This document shows, piece by piece, positions 33,601 to 46,959 of a stretch of 64,000 nucleotides of DNA (the first letter of the stretch is position 1; every line of letters begins with the position of its first letter). Source of the DNA: Ulota crispa (Eukaryota; Streptophyta; Bryopsida; Orthotrichales; Orthotrichaceae); contig OY987244.1 in the NCBI GenBank assembly GCA_963920765.1, forward strand, positions 32,929,678 through 32,993,677, read 5' to 3'. Under the pieces are notes generated by a model. The model saw only the letters and a program-made list of their open reading frames with translations, was not told where the DNA came from and ran no database searches. The translations under genes and the position numbers were made by a program.

Positions 33601-35048
33601 CCAGTTCAGTTAACACAAAATCTTTACAGCCATGAACCAGAAAATGCGCCAGAAAGCTCATTACAAGTACTTGCAACTCCAAATAAGTACACTCAAACCT
33701 CTGTATTATAACCTAGTCTGAGATAACAATCTAGAACATCCAGCCCACGTGCTACACTACCATTGACTGTAACACTCTTGAACCAATTTAAACCATGTCC
33801 TTCTAGAAATAGTTGTGATCACACGTGGCTGGATTGGAGAGATTTGAGTGGAACATTTTGCTGGGCGAAAACGAGCTGAACTCAAGCAATGGAAGAGTGA
33901 TTTGATTCCGGTACAACAATGCTCAATATCCTGGGAAAAACCTCTACTGATACGTAACCTCGAAATCACGGAGTGAAAGGGAGTATATCTGAGACGCTAA
34001 CCTCGGGCATTAGCAGCAGCTTCAGGATCCTCGGCGACCTCCACGCCCCGTAAGGATTCAGGGCCACTGTGATCCTCCCGCGAGGAGAGAGTGGCCACGG
34101 GGTAGCCCCGGCTATGGCGCAAGGCCTCAGCCTCGCCCACCATGCGAATCATCGAGTTCGAGGGCACCGCGTACGGGACCTGAATGGCGGCGAAATTCGA
34201 CAGCGCTCCGGGGTGGATCCGATCGCCCGCACCGGGGGTCGATTGGCGGGACTGCACGGTACTCGCGGGCTTGTCTCGTGGGGTGGGCACGTCTCTGTAG
34301 GTTGATCGAGCTCCATTCCGTTCCAGAGGTTGCAGAAAATCATGCGTGGTAAGAGACGAAGATAATCCTGCATAGCAGAAATCACACCTTCAAGGTCAGA
34401 TAATTCAGCAATTTTCAATGCGTTACAAAAACAGGATGAATTCGCCATTCATGTGTCGCTTATGGAGATGCAGGAGAAACTAGCTTGCAAACGTGAACTA
34501 ACCCGCCCAAAATCCTAGAATTTGGCACAATTACGGTGAGGGGATGTGACAAGGTGAATCTTTACCAGTGTTTGAACCGTTTTCCGCTTGGTGGGTACCT
34601 TTATCGTAAAGAGAAAGAAAATCGTGGGTAGAAGGTTTTGTGTCTGCAAAAGAGATGACCCACAATCAATTCGCTGTAACCAAAATCCAACGATGCTATG
34701 AAGTTCAAGCACCACGAGCATTTTTTTCTAATAAAAGAAGAAAACTTTGGCCCCCGAAGGCACCACAAAAATTGGACACCAGCATTGAGTAAGAACCTAA
34801 CAGACTTCGAGGCGGAGAAATCCAGGTGACAGGAAATGCGGACCTTCGCTGACAACGAAATGGTGGGGTGACCTGTCAGCCTGATGCTGCTGGTGCTGCT
34901 GCGCCATAGCCGCGTTGTATCTGTGCACCACGTGAAACTCGCGTTGCTCCTGCTGCGCGGTGGAATCTCCGAAGTTGTTCCGGAAAGAGGAGGAGGATCT
35001 CTCTGGCCCTTGCTGCTTTTTTAGTTTCGCTGTGGCCACAAACGCCAT
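30616..35048 (-). CDS. BIM: BIM-type bHLH transcription factor (BES1-interacting Myc-like)
   Basis: Ten exons read by eye: 34844-35048, 34002-34367, 33447-33576, 33163-33305, 32882-33060, 32620-32727, 32037-32408, 31438-31877, 30899-31022, 30616-30729. They join in frame to 726 residues ending in TAG. Residues 75-83 show THDFLQPLE, a motif I know from BIM1. An acidic run ([10 protein letters not shown]) precedes the bHLH at about 301-352: [20 protein letters not shown], with His304, Glu308 and Arg312, the G/E-box-reading triad, and [12 protein letters not shown] as helix 2. A poly-Gln run lies in exon 7. The C-terminal [20 protein letters not shown] block is BIM-specific, and the end is basic (LKRPKLETH). 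BIM proteins dimerise and act with BES1/BZR1 at E-boxes in brassinosteroid and related responses; function here is inferred from family. The exon 1 donor (AAG then GTCCGC) is the weakest junction. Confidence 0.93.
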
Positions 35049-35105
35049 CTAACTCACACTACAGCCGCGACCACAACACCAGCAAGCGCACGCGGACGGC
35101 TGCAT
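35049..35105 (-). promoter_or_regulatory. Possible uORF abutting the bHLH start codon
   Basis: An ATG at 35105 opens an 18-codon, Cys-rich frame whose TAG directly precedes the main ATG (TAGATG). If the transcript starts upstream and is unspliced here, this would be a termination-reinitiation arrangement. It is not shown that this stretch is transcribed. Confidence 0.35.
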
Positions 35106-36715
35106 GAAAATAACACCACAAATTATCCAGTTCTCGCACCCAAATCCTGGTCTCAAATCTGAAATAATTCGGAGTCGAGGTTTATGCACCACAACGACAA
35201 CCAAGCCCAGCTAGTCAGATTACTCTTCGGCGCTATATCCCTCGCAAATGCCGTCAGATTATTTCCCAGCCACAACTCCAACCTGCTATCCGAAGTCTGG
35301 CAGACGCCACCGGAAAAATCTTCGGTACAAAACGAAGGCTTTGATCCTCGGTATTATCGTCTTAAGGCTAACTGCCTGTAATATCCTCTTACTACATAAT
35401 AAGCTTGGTCCTGCGACCACAACCAGCGTGCGCACGACGAAGAGCCTCCCCGTTTGCCCAGTTGGGAGATGTCAACATCAACCATGCGTCCTGCTCGTCG
35501 TCGTAGTCGTGGTCGTGGTCGTTGTCGTCCTCATCTCATCATCATCATCACAGCTGCCCCAACGCCACAACAGCGGCCCGTCCAGCACCATTTGTGTGAG
35601 AAGCGTGGCCCCAGCAGGCGTGGTGCCCCTGGTGGGGACCCGGAACGAATTCACGTGTCCGTCGCGTCCACAACATGCGCATGCACGGACAACCAGGCGC
35701 AATCCCAGGGAATCACGCGGGGGGGGCGTTATGTCGCCACTCCCTTCGCACTGCCTTGTTTTAGCCCTTCCCTTCTTTCTTCCTCACACACAATCACACA
35801 TCACCACCATGAATAACCACAACGCCCAACCTGCTGCTAGCAACAAGCTACTTCATACTCAGCCCCCGAGCGAGCACGCCACCAATGGACGATGAGTGCT
35901 GGCGCAAAGACCGAGAAACTAATGCGTAAAAACCAGAGAACAACATAAAGAACTGAAACATGACGCTCGGGTCACGAGTAGTGGCAGTGGTGGTGGGGCG
36001 GTACCTGTCAAGAGGGACGGGCCCCCGATTGGGCGACGAACTGAGCTTTAGCCCTTTCTGACATGCGAGCAGGGCGAGGCCCGTGATGGGAATTGATGAC
36101 ATCGGGGAACCAGGGGTGGGCTGCACCTGCTGCACTGCAGGCGACCTGCGTCAGCAGACGGGGCGTGGCGGGGCGTGACGGTCGCATCCGCTCGCAAAGC
36201 ACGGCGACAGAGGCGCGGGGGCTGCGGGAGTGCCGGTGCCGCGAAGGGCGGCGGTATGGCTCATGGATTCCATGCCAAGTGTGCTGCTGGCCTAGCCAGC
36301 CGTGACTCGTGAGGAGAGACGCGGCTCCTTTTCTTTTTCGTTTTCTTCACCTTTTCCTTATCTTTTGCGGGCGTGACGGAGGGGTGGCCCTGCGGCCCCT
36401 CCGCCCCGCCTCCTTGCCCATTCTCCGCTTAACCAATGGCCGCCACGATCGCTCCGTCCGTGCTAGCGGCTGCCCGCCCGCCTGCCTGCCCGGTATCTCT
36501 GGGTACCAGTTGGAACTTGGAAGAGTCCAAGTTTTTACTGATAACTTACTCTGTAACTTACTCTGTATCCAGTAAACTGGAGAGTCATTGCCATTTCCAT
36601 GCATTCAACTTGAACTTCTCAACTCAACCCCTATGCAGCCTCGCAATTAATTCCTCCATATCTCACGGTTCCAAAATACACTGAAAAAGTCAGCGCCAGA
36701 AGCCTTGTGTGACGA
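35106..36715. other. Upstream region of bHLH gene, GC-rich with trinucleotide tract
   Basis: The richest GC stretch in the window, and presumably the promoter and 5' UTR of the bHLH gene. At about 35490-35560 an imperfect (GTC/GTG)n run passes into (ATC)n. A 215-residue plus-strand frame over it is judged spurious. No core promoter motif could be fixed. Confidence 0.45.
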
Positions 36716-36719
36716 TTAA

Positions 36720-37607
36720 CCCCTGAAGGACCAAGCACAGTTTTTTTCAAAAAATACTCAAAACCGTCAAATCTAACGATTTGATCTCAAAAACATTTTT
36801 TTCAGAAAAGTTCAAATCTTACCATGGGATCTTGTAGTAGACTCCTTCAAGAACATACTCTAAATACTTTGTTAGATCTGACCATATGGTTTGAGAGATA
36901 TGATCATCTAGAGGTATTGTAGTAAATTTATATTATCCTTGCCTAAAATTATCAGGTGTGTTTGACCACATGTGGTGGACAATTTTTGCACTATAGGTGC
37001 TGAAGAGATTTATCCAACATGCTCTAAATCATGTTAGGAATATCTCTCCAAGTTTTTGTGATCAACCAAGACATGAAACACACCATTCATGGCCCTGCAT
37101 TGCAAACATGTGTTTGAAATTCACACTACACTAAGGTTTTTTGCCAACCAAGTTTTCTAAAGATATGTTGAAGAAAATGAAAATCCAAGCTGTAGATTGG
37201 AAGAGTTTAGCTTTATTGCCAATCTCAAGAAAGCAAGTTGGAAAAAGAATCAAATCTCTAATAATTATTGCAATTCAAAGGTTAATGTATTTATCAAATA
37301 CACTAATGTATTTACTTTGTACACTATTACTTTGGATAGATTCCAATGAAGGGTCATCCCTTCATTGGTTCCCCTTGGGAGAAGTCAACAAAAAAGGCAT
37401 GCCCAAGCTGCCCCTCCAACTAAAATTCACATGTTTATCCTTATAACTTGTGAACCATAGATCAAAATTCAGTAAAAGTTGTTCTTGCACATAGCTCTTG
37501 CAAAGCTCTACCTATGAAGAAAAATTTATAAAGTTTGGTCATAAATCGTAGTAGCATGACCCTACCCAAAATCCCATCCCTCGAAAGGATAAATGATCCT
37601 TTAAGGG
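36720..37607. mobile_element. TTAA-flanked element U1 (888 bp)
   Basis: Left CCCCTGAAGGACCAAG after TTAA; right GATCCTTTAAGGG followed by TTGA, a one-base-decayed TTAA. The interior is AT-rich and non-coding. Confidence 0.65.
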
Positions 37608-40600
37608 TTGAAGAGATCTATAATTTTTTGAGAAATAATCGTGAGACCCACATAAGGGTATCAAAGGAATTCTCCTTTCATATCAGAAAAATAAATCAAT
37701 AAATAAGTAAAAATCTCTAAAGTAGGTCTATTTTTGCCCTCACTTGATACCCTTAGTTATTGTTTCAAAATTACATGTTTCGTTTGAAATTGGTAGTTGA
37801 TTTCCGTTTTTTTGTTAAATTTTGTTGAATGGAGCTCTAGGAGGTTCTGGTAAGGTTTGAGGTTTCGTTGGAGTTTATTGCACCTCTAAACATGCAAGGA
37901 ACTTGTTTATTATATTGTGACAAAATCCACATTATGCATTAAAAAAGGTTGATATTTTCTTGCAAAAAATTCAATTTTGCATGTGATAACGCATAGAGAA
38001 AAATTTGTATCCTTGACTTTTGAAACCTCATGTTGTCTTCATATATTTTTGTGGATTATAAAATCCATAATAATTTCAACTGAAACCAATTCAAAATGAT
38101 CAAAACCATAAAAAAATCTATATCAACGTTGGAGAGTTTCTATCATTATAATTTTTTGGAACGTGAAATTCTCTATCACTTTGTCAAATTTGTCATTGGT
38201 TTCTTGTGAGTTATTTCACCCCATGTATTTAAAAAGGAATTTCAACTTCTCGAACGAGACTACGGAAACAAAACTTCTGTATGATGGGGAAAATTTGTTA
38301 AAGTGACTGAACCCAAAGGTTATAATTCAACACCTTTTGGAGTTTGTAAACAGCAATCAATTCAATTAGATGATTTAAATTGGATAGTTGTAGGGACATA
38401 CAATTGTGTCCTCCTCTTTTGTAGTATATGCATTTTCTCTTATCAAAGAGTGTAAATGTTATTATGAGTCACTATTTTCTTATAGTTGAATACATTGTTG
38501 TTGAATCCAAGTTTTATAATATTCAAGTTTTTTTTTCAATTTTGTTAAGTTTCTTAAACCACTTATTATTTGATAAGTTTTTGCTTGTGTAGCACCATTT
38601 TAGTTTGTAAAAGACTTGAAATTAACTCCAATATGCTAGTAAGAAGGGTTATTTTTCAAGAGGCCCTTATCTAAAGGACCATTACACCAACCCATTAAAT
38701 TTTCTAAACTTCCATTACTTATCTAATCGCCAATGGCGGGTCCAAGGATGTGGCCCCACAAAGCCCTAGAAAATATTTATTCTCATCCAAAAGATAATGC
38801 TGACCTTTCATATAATGCCCATAACTTTGGTTGTGTAATTTTTTTTTGTTTTTCATGTTTTGAATGGCTCTAATTGGAATATCTCAAAATTAATTGGATA
38901 AATAAAAAATGCAAAACAACAAAAACTCTCATTGAACTAAAATGATAAACTAGAGTTCCTTTCTATTAATAGGACATTAAAAGCTAGATAAGCATTGTTT
39001 TGAAGACAAACATGGATTTCAAAGTTAGAAATCACCCCAATTAAATGCTCATTGTTAAAAGAGTTTTCTCAATAAATATTGACATTTAAGGGAAATTTAC
39101 AAGTCAATGCATATGGTCAAATCTAAGATTTTACACCCCAAGTCATTTTTCTAGCTTTAACAAGGCTAAAATGCTTCTTAGACTTGCCAAAGGCAATTTT
39201 GATGATTCATCAAAACATACTCTTATACTGTTATTGTTACGTTGTAATCCTACAATTTATTTTTTATTATTTGCCAAACAAGAAATGTGAATGATGATTT
39301 ATTATCCAACAACCATCCTTGATTCAAGACAAAGAAGAGGTTGCAAACATTTATTTTATTTTTTCTTGTGAAGTGGGTGCATTGAATTTTTTTGCTAATT
39401 TCATGAATCTTTTAGAATGCTCATGAAATTGGGAGCAACATGTAAATTGTATAGGCACTGACTTTTTCTAAGGAAAATAACTTGTATGATGTGTTGCATA
39501 GATTGATCATATGTTGATAAGAAACACAATTGTGACTTTTCAGAAGCAATTTTCTACAAAAATTGTAGATCTTTGAAGAAGGTATTAACACCTTTAATTG
39601 CAAGCAATAGAAAATGCATATTATTTTTCTAAACAAAACACATCTAAACATAGATCGCACAATTTGATGCAAAACCAAGCACCAATTTTCCAAATCTTCA
39701 TCAACATTCAAATCAAGGTTTGAAATTTCTTACAAACTTTATATAACTTATTCAATTAATTCAATCAAAAGTTAAGTAAAAAAAAAACTCTCAAGTTGAT
39801 GTGAACATGAAAATTACAGTTTCGAAGCATTGAGTAGGAATGATATTAAACGCTCCATGTCACATGCCTAAGTTTAAATGGAAACAATAGCAACATACTA
39901 AAATAGACGGACTTAACTTAAAATCTATATATAAATAACCATTCTCAAAAAGCTTGGAGACTTGGCAATACATGCAAATTTATCCTATTCAAAGGTATCA
40001 AAACTCAATTATTTCATAATTTGTAGACTAGTTTTGTCACTTGTGTGTTCAAAGTTTGAACAATTGGAGAAAGTAAAGTATATCTCATTCTTATAGGAGT
40101 TTGATTTTTCATCTATTCATATATTAGTAGAGTCTTAAGTACATTTTTTTAGTGTTTCTTTGATATCAATCTCTAAAACTTTCTTTGTGATTGTATGTAG
40201 TTCAAAGAGCACAAGTTTATTTCACATTAAAATTAAAAAATTAAACTCAAAAGATGATCATTTACAAAAAAACGCCCCTGTAAATTTAGTTTTAAAAAAC
40301 CATTTTTAAAAGTCACAAAAATTAGGATTTCTAACACAAAAGTAAATACAATGATGAATCATTACTTTGGTCCCATAATCAAAATATGGTGGACTTTTGA
40401 ATCAATTGTTTCAAATATTTCAAATATTGTTGATATATGCTAGTTAGTGCAACCATAAATCCAACCTTAAACATATGATCTACTGCTCATTATCTATAAA
40501 CCTTGTTCTGAAATTTCGATTATTTATTATCCCAAATTGCGCTTTCTAATTCTTGGTTGCATTTTGGATAATCAAAAGTATCTCTTAGTTCTGAAAGCAA

Positions 40601-42248
40601 CATACTTGTACTATAGTGCATAACTATTTACATGGAATGTAGATGAAAATCAATAGATTCATGAAAATCCATTCAAATAAAAGTAACTCCTAGCTTTGAT
40701 CGACATATTCTTCTTCCCTAATGCTCAACTCATTTATCTAGTGAAGTTTCACAAGCTGCTGAAAAAATGGGTCCATTTTACTTTGGCCTGCTATCTCATA
40801 CTCCAGTCTTAACTGATGATTAACAAAAACTGATACCTGTTGAAACATTCAACTGCACATCAATTCCCAAGTTTTGATGGAACAATTTTGCAAAACCAAG
40901 ATATAGAGAGGTTAAGCACATCAATCGTGGTCTACAAACCATTGAGTGCATATAGCTCAAAATCAAATGAAAGAGGCTGGTTAAAATTAAGACAAAGCTA
41001 AGTTTAAGGAGAAACAATGAATGCGTACACATTATACATTATAAGCTTAATCAATAAACCAACAAAAAACTCTCCTTTTTTCAAAAATTGGAAGTTTTTC
41101 TAAATTAAATCAGTTGGCCAACATAATTGGTCAACACAAATGATCAAACATGATTGGGACTTTTCTACTCAAAAAGGTTCACCTATTCATGGAGTTAGTA
41201 AAAATTTGGTCAAAAACTTGTTGACCGTGTTAATCAAATTGTGAAAAAAGCAATTACATTTGATGTGACGTTTGGAATTCAAAAAAGGGGTATTAGAGAA
41301 CCTTTACCGGTTGTCTCCAGCCGGTTAGTTGGCGTGGACGGAGGGAACTTTTGGCATTTTCATTCATCACCAATGAAATGCTAGAGCGGCCTCGTCAAAT
41401 AGTTCACGGAAGACGATGACCTCGCAAGGCTCATCTTTTGCATAGCATACTTGATTTACGGTGTATTTGGATCCCACCCCTCAAATGTGCCTATGTGGCA
41501 CCTCTCCTTTGCAAAGTAAACCCACATTAACTGCAATTTTTATCCACTACTCCTGTAGCGGTTTGTGGTACAAGACAAGTTTCTGGTTGGAGTACCCAAA
41601 AAAGCTGTCCAATTTACAATGTCACTATGTGTTGGTGTGTCAAACACATTCAGTTTTTAATTAGAATAAAGTAAGACTTCATCAAATGTGGTTTTAATTT
41701 TCTACACCTATAACGTATCAAGAAAAAAAGTTTAATTACAACCAAAGATTTTTAAGTAATTTTATTTGATTTTTTAGTTTAAAAAATAAGTTTTGTCACA
41801 CTTACCTAGAATCCCCAAAATCAAGCATTTAAAATATCAAAAAAATTATTTTAATATCATTTTTGAATATGACCTACAATTACTTGTGTAGAGTACAAAA
41901 TAATTTATTTTATCAATAAAAATTTAATAAATTGTGCACTATAATTCTTGCAAATCCCAAAATTCAGGATTTTTTTTTACACCTATGAATGGATCCAAAA
42001 ATTTAATAAATTTAATAAAAATTCTTTAGACATATAAATCTTGATTCCATTGAGATGCACAATTTATTTTTTCTCATTTTAGGGTCTTTTTACTTGATCA
42101 AAATGAACAAATTAGACAAACTTTGGAGGTTTTAAACAAAAATAACCTAATTAGTGTGTTTAGAAAGTGATACCCCAACCGGATGCTTACCCTGCAGCTG
42201 GTGGAGATTGTACCCTTTGCCCAAGCAGTTCTGCTTTTGAGGCCCCTA
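37608..42248. other. Intergenic, AT-rich, no gene seen
   Basis: The longest stretch without recognised genes. A short inverted pair TAAGGGTATCAAAGG / CTTGATACCCTTA at about 37653-37758 may be a small MITE. A GC-richer patch at about 41280-41420 has no coding signal. Nothing else recognised. Confidence 0.45.
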
Positions 42249-42252
42249 TTAA

Positions 42253-43435
42253 CCCCTAAATGCCCAAGGCTCTTTTTGAGCTTTTAGGAATTTGTTCTAA
42301 GTTGAACAAAAAGCCAAAATTTTGATAAGTTATATATATTTTTTAAATTGTAACTGTACAAAATCAAACTACATATATTAGAGATCACAAAGGAAAAGAA
42401 AACGCAACAATATCATTTATGGATTGAAATTTTATAATGTTTGATCAAGAGGGTGTTAAAACTCTGAAAATGACTTGAAGTCTTTCAATCCTCTTTTCAC
42501 ATGTCAAACCTTTAAAAAATGGTCACATGACAAATATGAGATTAAAGGAAATAACATACATAACTCCAATCAATTTACGGTTTTTCTAAACCTCCTCTAC
42601 AATTTTTTTTTATGAATTTGTAGTGTATATTTTTCTCCAATGTCTAGTATATTTGAGGTTCATTTCAAAGAGCTAGCAACACAAAAAAAAGTCAAGACTG
42701 CAATGGACACCCTTGCACAAAATCTTGAATAGAAAAATCATAATTAATCAATTACAAAATCAAATTTTTGATGCTAAAATTAGACTTTAGAAAGAATAGT
42801 TGGATAATAAAATCTACTAAAAATAGCAACTTAGTTAAGTTTTATAGACGTTCAAATAGTGTTTTTTTTTTCTTGGCAAATTTTGCCAAAATCTTGCCTC
42901 AAAGTTCTTGTGGCTAATGATACACTAAAAAACTAAGGTGAAAAAGTGGATGAAATAGCCAGATCCATACTTCCACACACACATGATTTGCCAAATTTGG
43001 ATAAAATCAGCTTATAATAGTAAAATTTTGGATGAACATGCACATATTGTTCATACTTTCTAATTTCAGCAAAATTTTCCTTACCTTCGTGCATTCTAGG
43101 GCAAGGTCTGGGAAGAACCGAGTGCTAATTCAATGCTAGCCGATTGAAATCAGAAAAAACCGTTTGCAATTTATAAACTTTGGCTAAAAACCTGTCAAAA
43201 ACATTTTAAAATTTTATATACAGTATGAAATAGATAAAATAACAAAGAGAGCTCTTTGATAAACCGATTCAATATAGGAATTGAAGGAAATCTACCAAAA
43301 ATTCTCAAATATTTATAAGACCCTATTTTGAGTGTGGGTTACTCTACCTCCACAATTTTTTTTTTTAAGAAAATTTTGCGTTCAAAATATTGTCAACACC
43401 ATAATGTGGTGCCTTGTGCATTTAGCATTTAGGGA
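42253..43435. mobile_element. TTAA-flanked element U2 (1,183 bp, family A with insert)
   Basis: Left CCCCTAAATGCCCAAGGC after TTAA at 42249-42252; right GCATTTAGGGA before TTAA. The first 590 bp and the last 50 bp follow family A. About 500 bp between (42865-43376) is foreign and lacks TTAA borders, so it is either another insertion or a recombinant. Confidence 0.75.
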
Positions 43436-43439
43436 TTAA

Positions 43440-43995
43440 ACAGCTTCACCGAGTCCGTTGTTGGCCGGCATGGTGGAGATGCTCTCATATCCTTGCCATT
43501 TGGTCTGGTCTTGTAACTTACATTGTGGTGGACAAATGCTCGAACCCCATGCATATGATCATATAAATGTACCTCCGCGTAAGATTCGTTTTTTGTCATT
43601 TGATTTGAGCAGTGCAGAAAGTAATATTTCTAGAATGAAAATCCGTTTACGTTCATGCTTATCGCTGTCACTTGCAAATCATGTATAAAATCTTATTTCA
43701 TTATTAATAAAAAAGCTGCATTCATCCAACAATAGCAATTCTTAGTAGAAATATTGTTGCGTAGGTTAACCTCTAAGTGTCTGAAAATGCCTTTGCAGCC
43801 AATACAATATAACGTATTTTTCTTGTATTTGGAATGGATCCACATTTTTGTTATATTTGAGATCAACAAAGAAGTTGAAATATTGATCAATGCATTTCTA
43901 GTGAGCTATTTAAGATCTTAAATTAAAAAATTTTATTGATAACAAATGTCAATCATATGGCAATATATCTACTATTCCCATGGAACGTGCAAGGA
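43440..43995. other. Short intergenic gap, nothing firm
   Basis: A GC-richer patch at 43440-43600 has no recognised coding content. At about 43766 TTAACCTCTAAGTGTCTG resembles a lone TTAA-family left end without a matching right end. Confidence 0.35.
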
Positions 43996-43999
43996 TTAA

Positions 44000-44749
44000 C
44001 CCCTAAAGGACTATTGTCCCCTTATGGGACAATTGGGACCTTGGGCATGTACCTATGACTAAGCCAATTTTTATAATTTTTTTGAAACTCTTCAAACTTA
44101 CATATATGTGGGAAGCTTTTAATCATTCAATTTTAATTGATGAGTGAGAAGTTTTAGCTTGCGGGTAGATGTGGGACTCCCAAACCTCAATTTCTTTTGC
44201 CCCTTGTAAAATTTGGTGCTTTGATTTATTATTATTTTTTTCCAAGTTGTGATAGACTAAGATTCCTTAGTTTTCACCATTTGGATAAAAGTAACTCACA
44301 TTTATGAATTTTACATAAATCCTCCAATTTTGCCTAGTGTATATGCAAATTCTATGGCCTTACGTCATTGCAAGATTTTACAAAATATGATCCACACCTC
44401 CAATTCATTCAAAAATTCTCCCACCCTTACCTAACTTGGTCTTCACATGAAAAAAATAAAACTCCACTTTGTGTAGAGCAATTTTTTTGATGTAGGAGAG
44501 GTCAAATGCTTCTAAAAATTTTGGGCAATAAGGGAAAAAACTTGTTTTGCACTAAACATGTCAATATCTCACTTCTCTACATTTAGGATGACCTGCTTTT
44601 TTTTTCCACAAGTACCTCCCATAGTCTAGGGCAGAATCCTACGGTTGGAGTCATAAAGTAAAAGCAAATTTTCTACCTTTCTATTCATTGTCCAAGAAGT
44701 GACAATTTTCAATAACTTTTGCATAAAAAAGGGCTCAGACATTTAGGGG
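44000..44749. mobile_element. TTAA-flanked element U3 (750 bp)
   Basis: Left CCCCTAAAGGACTATTG after TTAA at 43996-43999; right CAGACATTTAGGGG before TTAA at 44750-44753, which it shares with U4. Its interior is related, inverted, to part of U10 (the CAAGTTGTGATAGACTAAG region). Confidence 0.82.
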
Positions 44750-44753
44750 TTAA

Positions 44754-45296
44754 CCCCTAAACGTCCAAGGGGGTAAGGGCAAAACATAGATGTATTTTAA
44801 AATGATACTTATGTAACTTTGATGAAGTTTGCTTCCAAAGAGAAAACCAAAACCATGATCTTTAGTAATTATCTATGTAGTCAGACATTCAAAAAAAGTT
44901 TTGGATTTTTATTTAATGAATTTAGAAGCATTTACCATTTAGTATTCACCAAAATTACAAATTTTATGCATAGATTTTAAAATTTGGTATGATTAGTTAA
45001 AAACAGACATTCTATTGTAAACTTCAAAAATGCAATCTTTTCAAAGGAGAGAACATAATTAATTTCCCAAAATAGTAAATTTTACAACACTAGCAAATAT
45101 TGAAGTCTTTGTCTTTGAAAAATTCTCATTGATGGAGTTCAACTTGGATTGACATGATTCAAGATGGGTTGGAAAGTAAACTTGATTTTCTATTACAAAA
45201 AAAATAAAAAATAAAAAAATAAAGTTTTCTTTTTGCCTCGGGCAGCCTGCAAAAATTGGGTAGCAATCAGAAAATGGTCGATTGAGCGCTTAGGAG
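44754..45296. mobile_element. TTAA-flanked element U4 (543 bp)
   Basis: Left CCCCTAAACGTCCAAGGGG, right GAGCGCTTAGGAG, TTAA on both sides (the left one shared with U3). It is non-coding. Confidence 0.75.
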
Positions 45297-45310
45297 TTAA
45301 GTAGCAAGAC

Positions 45311-45358
45311 CCACACTTAGTTTAACTTGTCACAAGTGATAAGTTAGACCAAGTGTGG
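45311..45358. repeat. Compact 48-bp hairpin
   Basis: CCACACTTAGTTTAACTTGTCAC pairs with the inverse of AAGTGATAAGTTAGACCAAGTGTGG over 23 positions; 20 match, and in RNA two of the three mismatches would be G-U pairs. It sits in the gap between U4 and U5. Too short for a typical MITE; a solo structure or remnant. Confidence 0.5.
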
Positions 45359-45445
45359 TATTGAAACTTAGTCTAAGGAGACAGTATTTCTACTAGCAAA
45401 TACAATCTCAAGGTTGTGAAGCATTTGAATGATATCAAATACTAG

Positions 45446-46377
45446 CCCCTAAAGGACTAAGCCTTTTTTTTCAAGTTAAAGTCACTGATAATTGCCACTT
45501 CTAGGAGAATGAGGAGAAAAGTAGGAAAAATTGTTTTTTTTAAATCTAGCCGTAGGATCTTGCTCTAGACTGGCAAAGGAACTTGTGGGAAAAAATAAAG
45601 TCAATTTAGATGGAGAGGAGTGAGATATTTACATTTAAAGTGCAAAAAAGAAGGTTTTTTCTTGCTGCCTAGAAATTTCAGAAGTCTTTGACCACTCTTA
45701 TATCAAAAAAATAACTCTATGCAAAGTTGAGGTTTACGTTTCCCATGTAGGAGATCAAGTTAGTTATATGTGGGAGAATTTTCAAATCAATTGGAACTAT
45801 ACAACACATGGGAAAAAAATAGTAAATATAAAGAAGTAGAGAATGAGTCAAAATACTAAATTGTTTAGAATTTAATTGTTGAAACAAAAAATGCAAATCT
45901 CAATGGTTGTAATGTTGTGATAAGCAATTTACTTCTTTTGGTTTAGTTTTTTTTTCCAAAATAATGAAAATTGAGTAAAATAAAGGACTTCAAAGTTTAT
46001 TTTAGAGTAGAGAACCCCTAGCTACCCGCAAACAAAAACTCCTCATAACTTTCATCTCATTGATTGAAATTGAATGATTCAAAGCTTCTCATGTATAAAA
46101 AAATCTAAAGAACCAATTCCAAAAAACAAAATTCAAAAAATGTAATTTTTAAAAAAAAATTTGGGCTGCCCAGACGGGTAGTCCTCCCCAAATTTTCATA
46201 AAATCATGCATAATTTCTTCGTCAAATGTCAAAATGAAGAAAATATTAGATGCCCACATAGATCTTTGAATTCCCCACCTACAATAAAAGTTTCAAAAAA
46301 TTGCACAAAATAGTTTAACCATAGGTACATGCCCAAAATCCATTTGTCCCCCGAATAGACAAACATTCCTTTAGGGG
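45446..46377. mobile_element. TTAA-family element U5 (932 bp), decayed flanks
   Basis: Left CCCCTAAAGGACTAAGCC after CTAG; right ATTCCTTTAGGGG before CTAA. Its right third is family B text (CATGCCCAAAATCC, ACAAAATAGTTTAACC) and its left part resembles U10. The flank bases are no longer TTAA. Confidence 0.6.
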
Positions 46378-46383
46378 CTAAGG

Positions 46384-46706
46384 TAGGAGGCTCATAAATG
46401 GAGCACACAAGGGCTAAAACTGAATTTTGGGTAGGTGAAATTTCTTGAGATATTTTTCAGTAAATCTTCCTTAAATGATAAGAAGAATTGCATCTACCTA
46501 AGTTGGTTCATGTTTTTTGAAACTTTGTGGAATTAGTTATGAAACTTTGAAGTGGAAAGACCACAGGGCTCTAAATAGAGCACCTCCTCAAATGTATAAT
46601 ACATAATGTGTACATTATTGGAGGGCAGTAAAAAACAACATACACAAATAGAGTACTTTTGAAGAGGTGCTCCATTTTAGAGCATGCTCCGAATTAGAGC
46701 CTCCTA
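46384..46706. mobile_element. MITE with TAGGAGGCTC ends
   Basis: Inverted ends TAGGAGGCTC and GAGCCTCCTA, extended by GGAGCA / TGCTCC words. An inner inverted pair GAGCACCTCCTC / GAAGAGGTGCTC lies at about 46575 and 46665. About 323 bp, non-coding; the flanking TA is compatible with a 2-bp duplication. Confidence 0.6.
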
Positions 46707-46959
46707 TATATAGGAAGAATACATAGTCAAACATTATCTCAAAATAGTTTGTATGGTAAAATTGCACAAAATTGTCCCGCCTCCCAGTAGTTATCACAAG
46801 TTTGAATTTCCATATGTAGCTCAAGAAGCCATGCCCACTGCATAAAGTGCAAATTTTTAAATTCAACAATCTGATATTCACAATTTTTTTGTAAATTCCA
46901 ATAGATATATTGCTGAATATGATGATTGGCTTTGGTGTGAAAACTGATGCAAGCGAGGT

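Noticed and set aside
35248-35895. 215-residue plus-strand ORF upstream of the bHLH gene
   Set aside because: It is produced by GC-rich trinucleotide sequence (Val/Ser/His runs), has no domain, and lies in the gene's promoter/5' region on the other strand.
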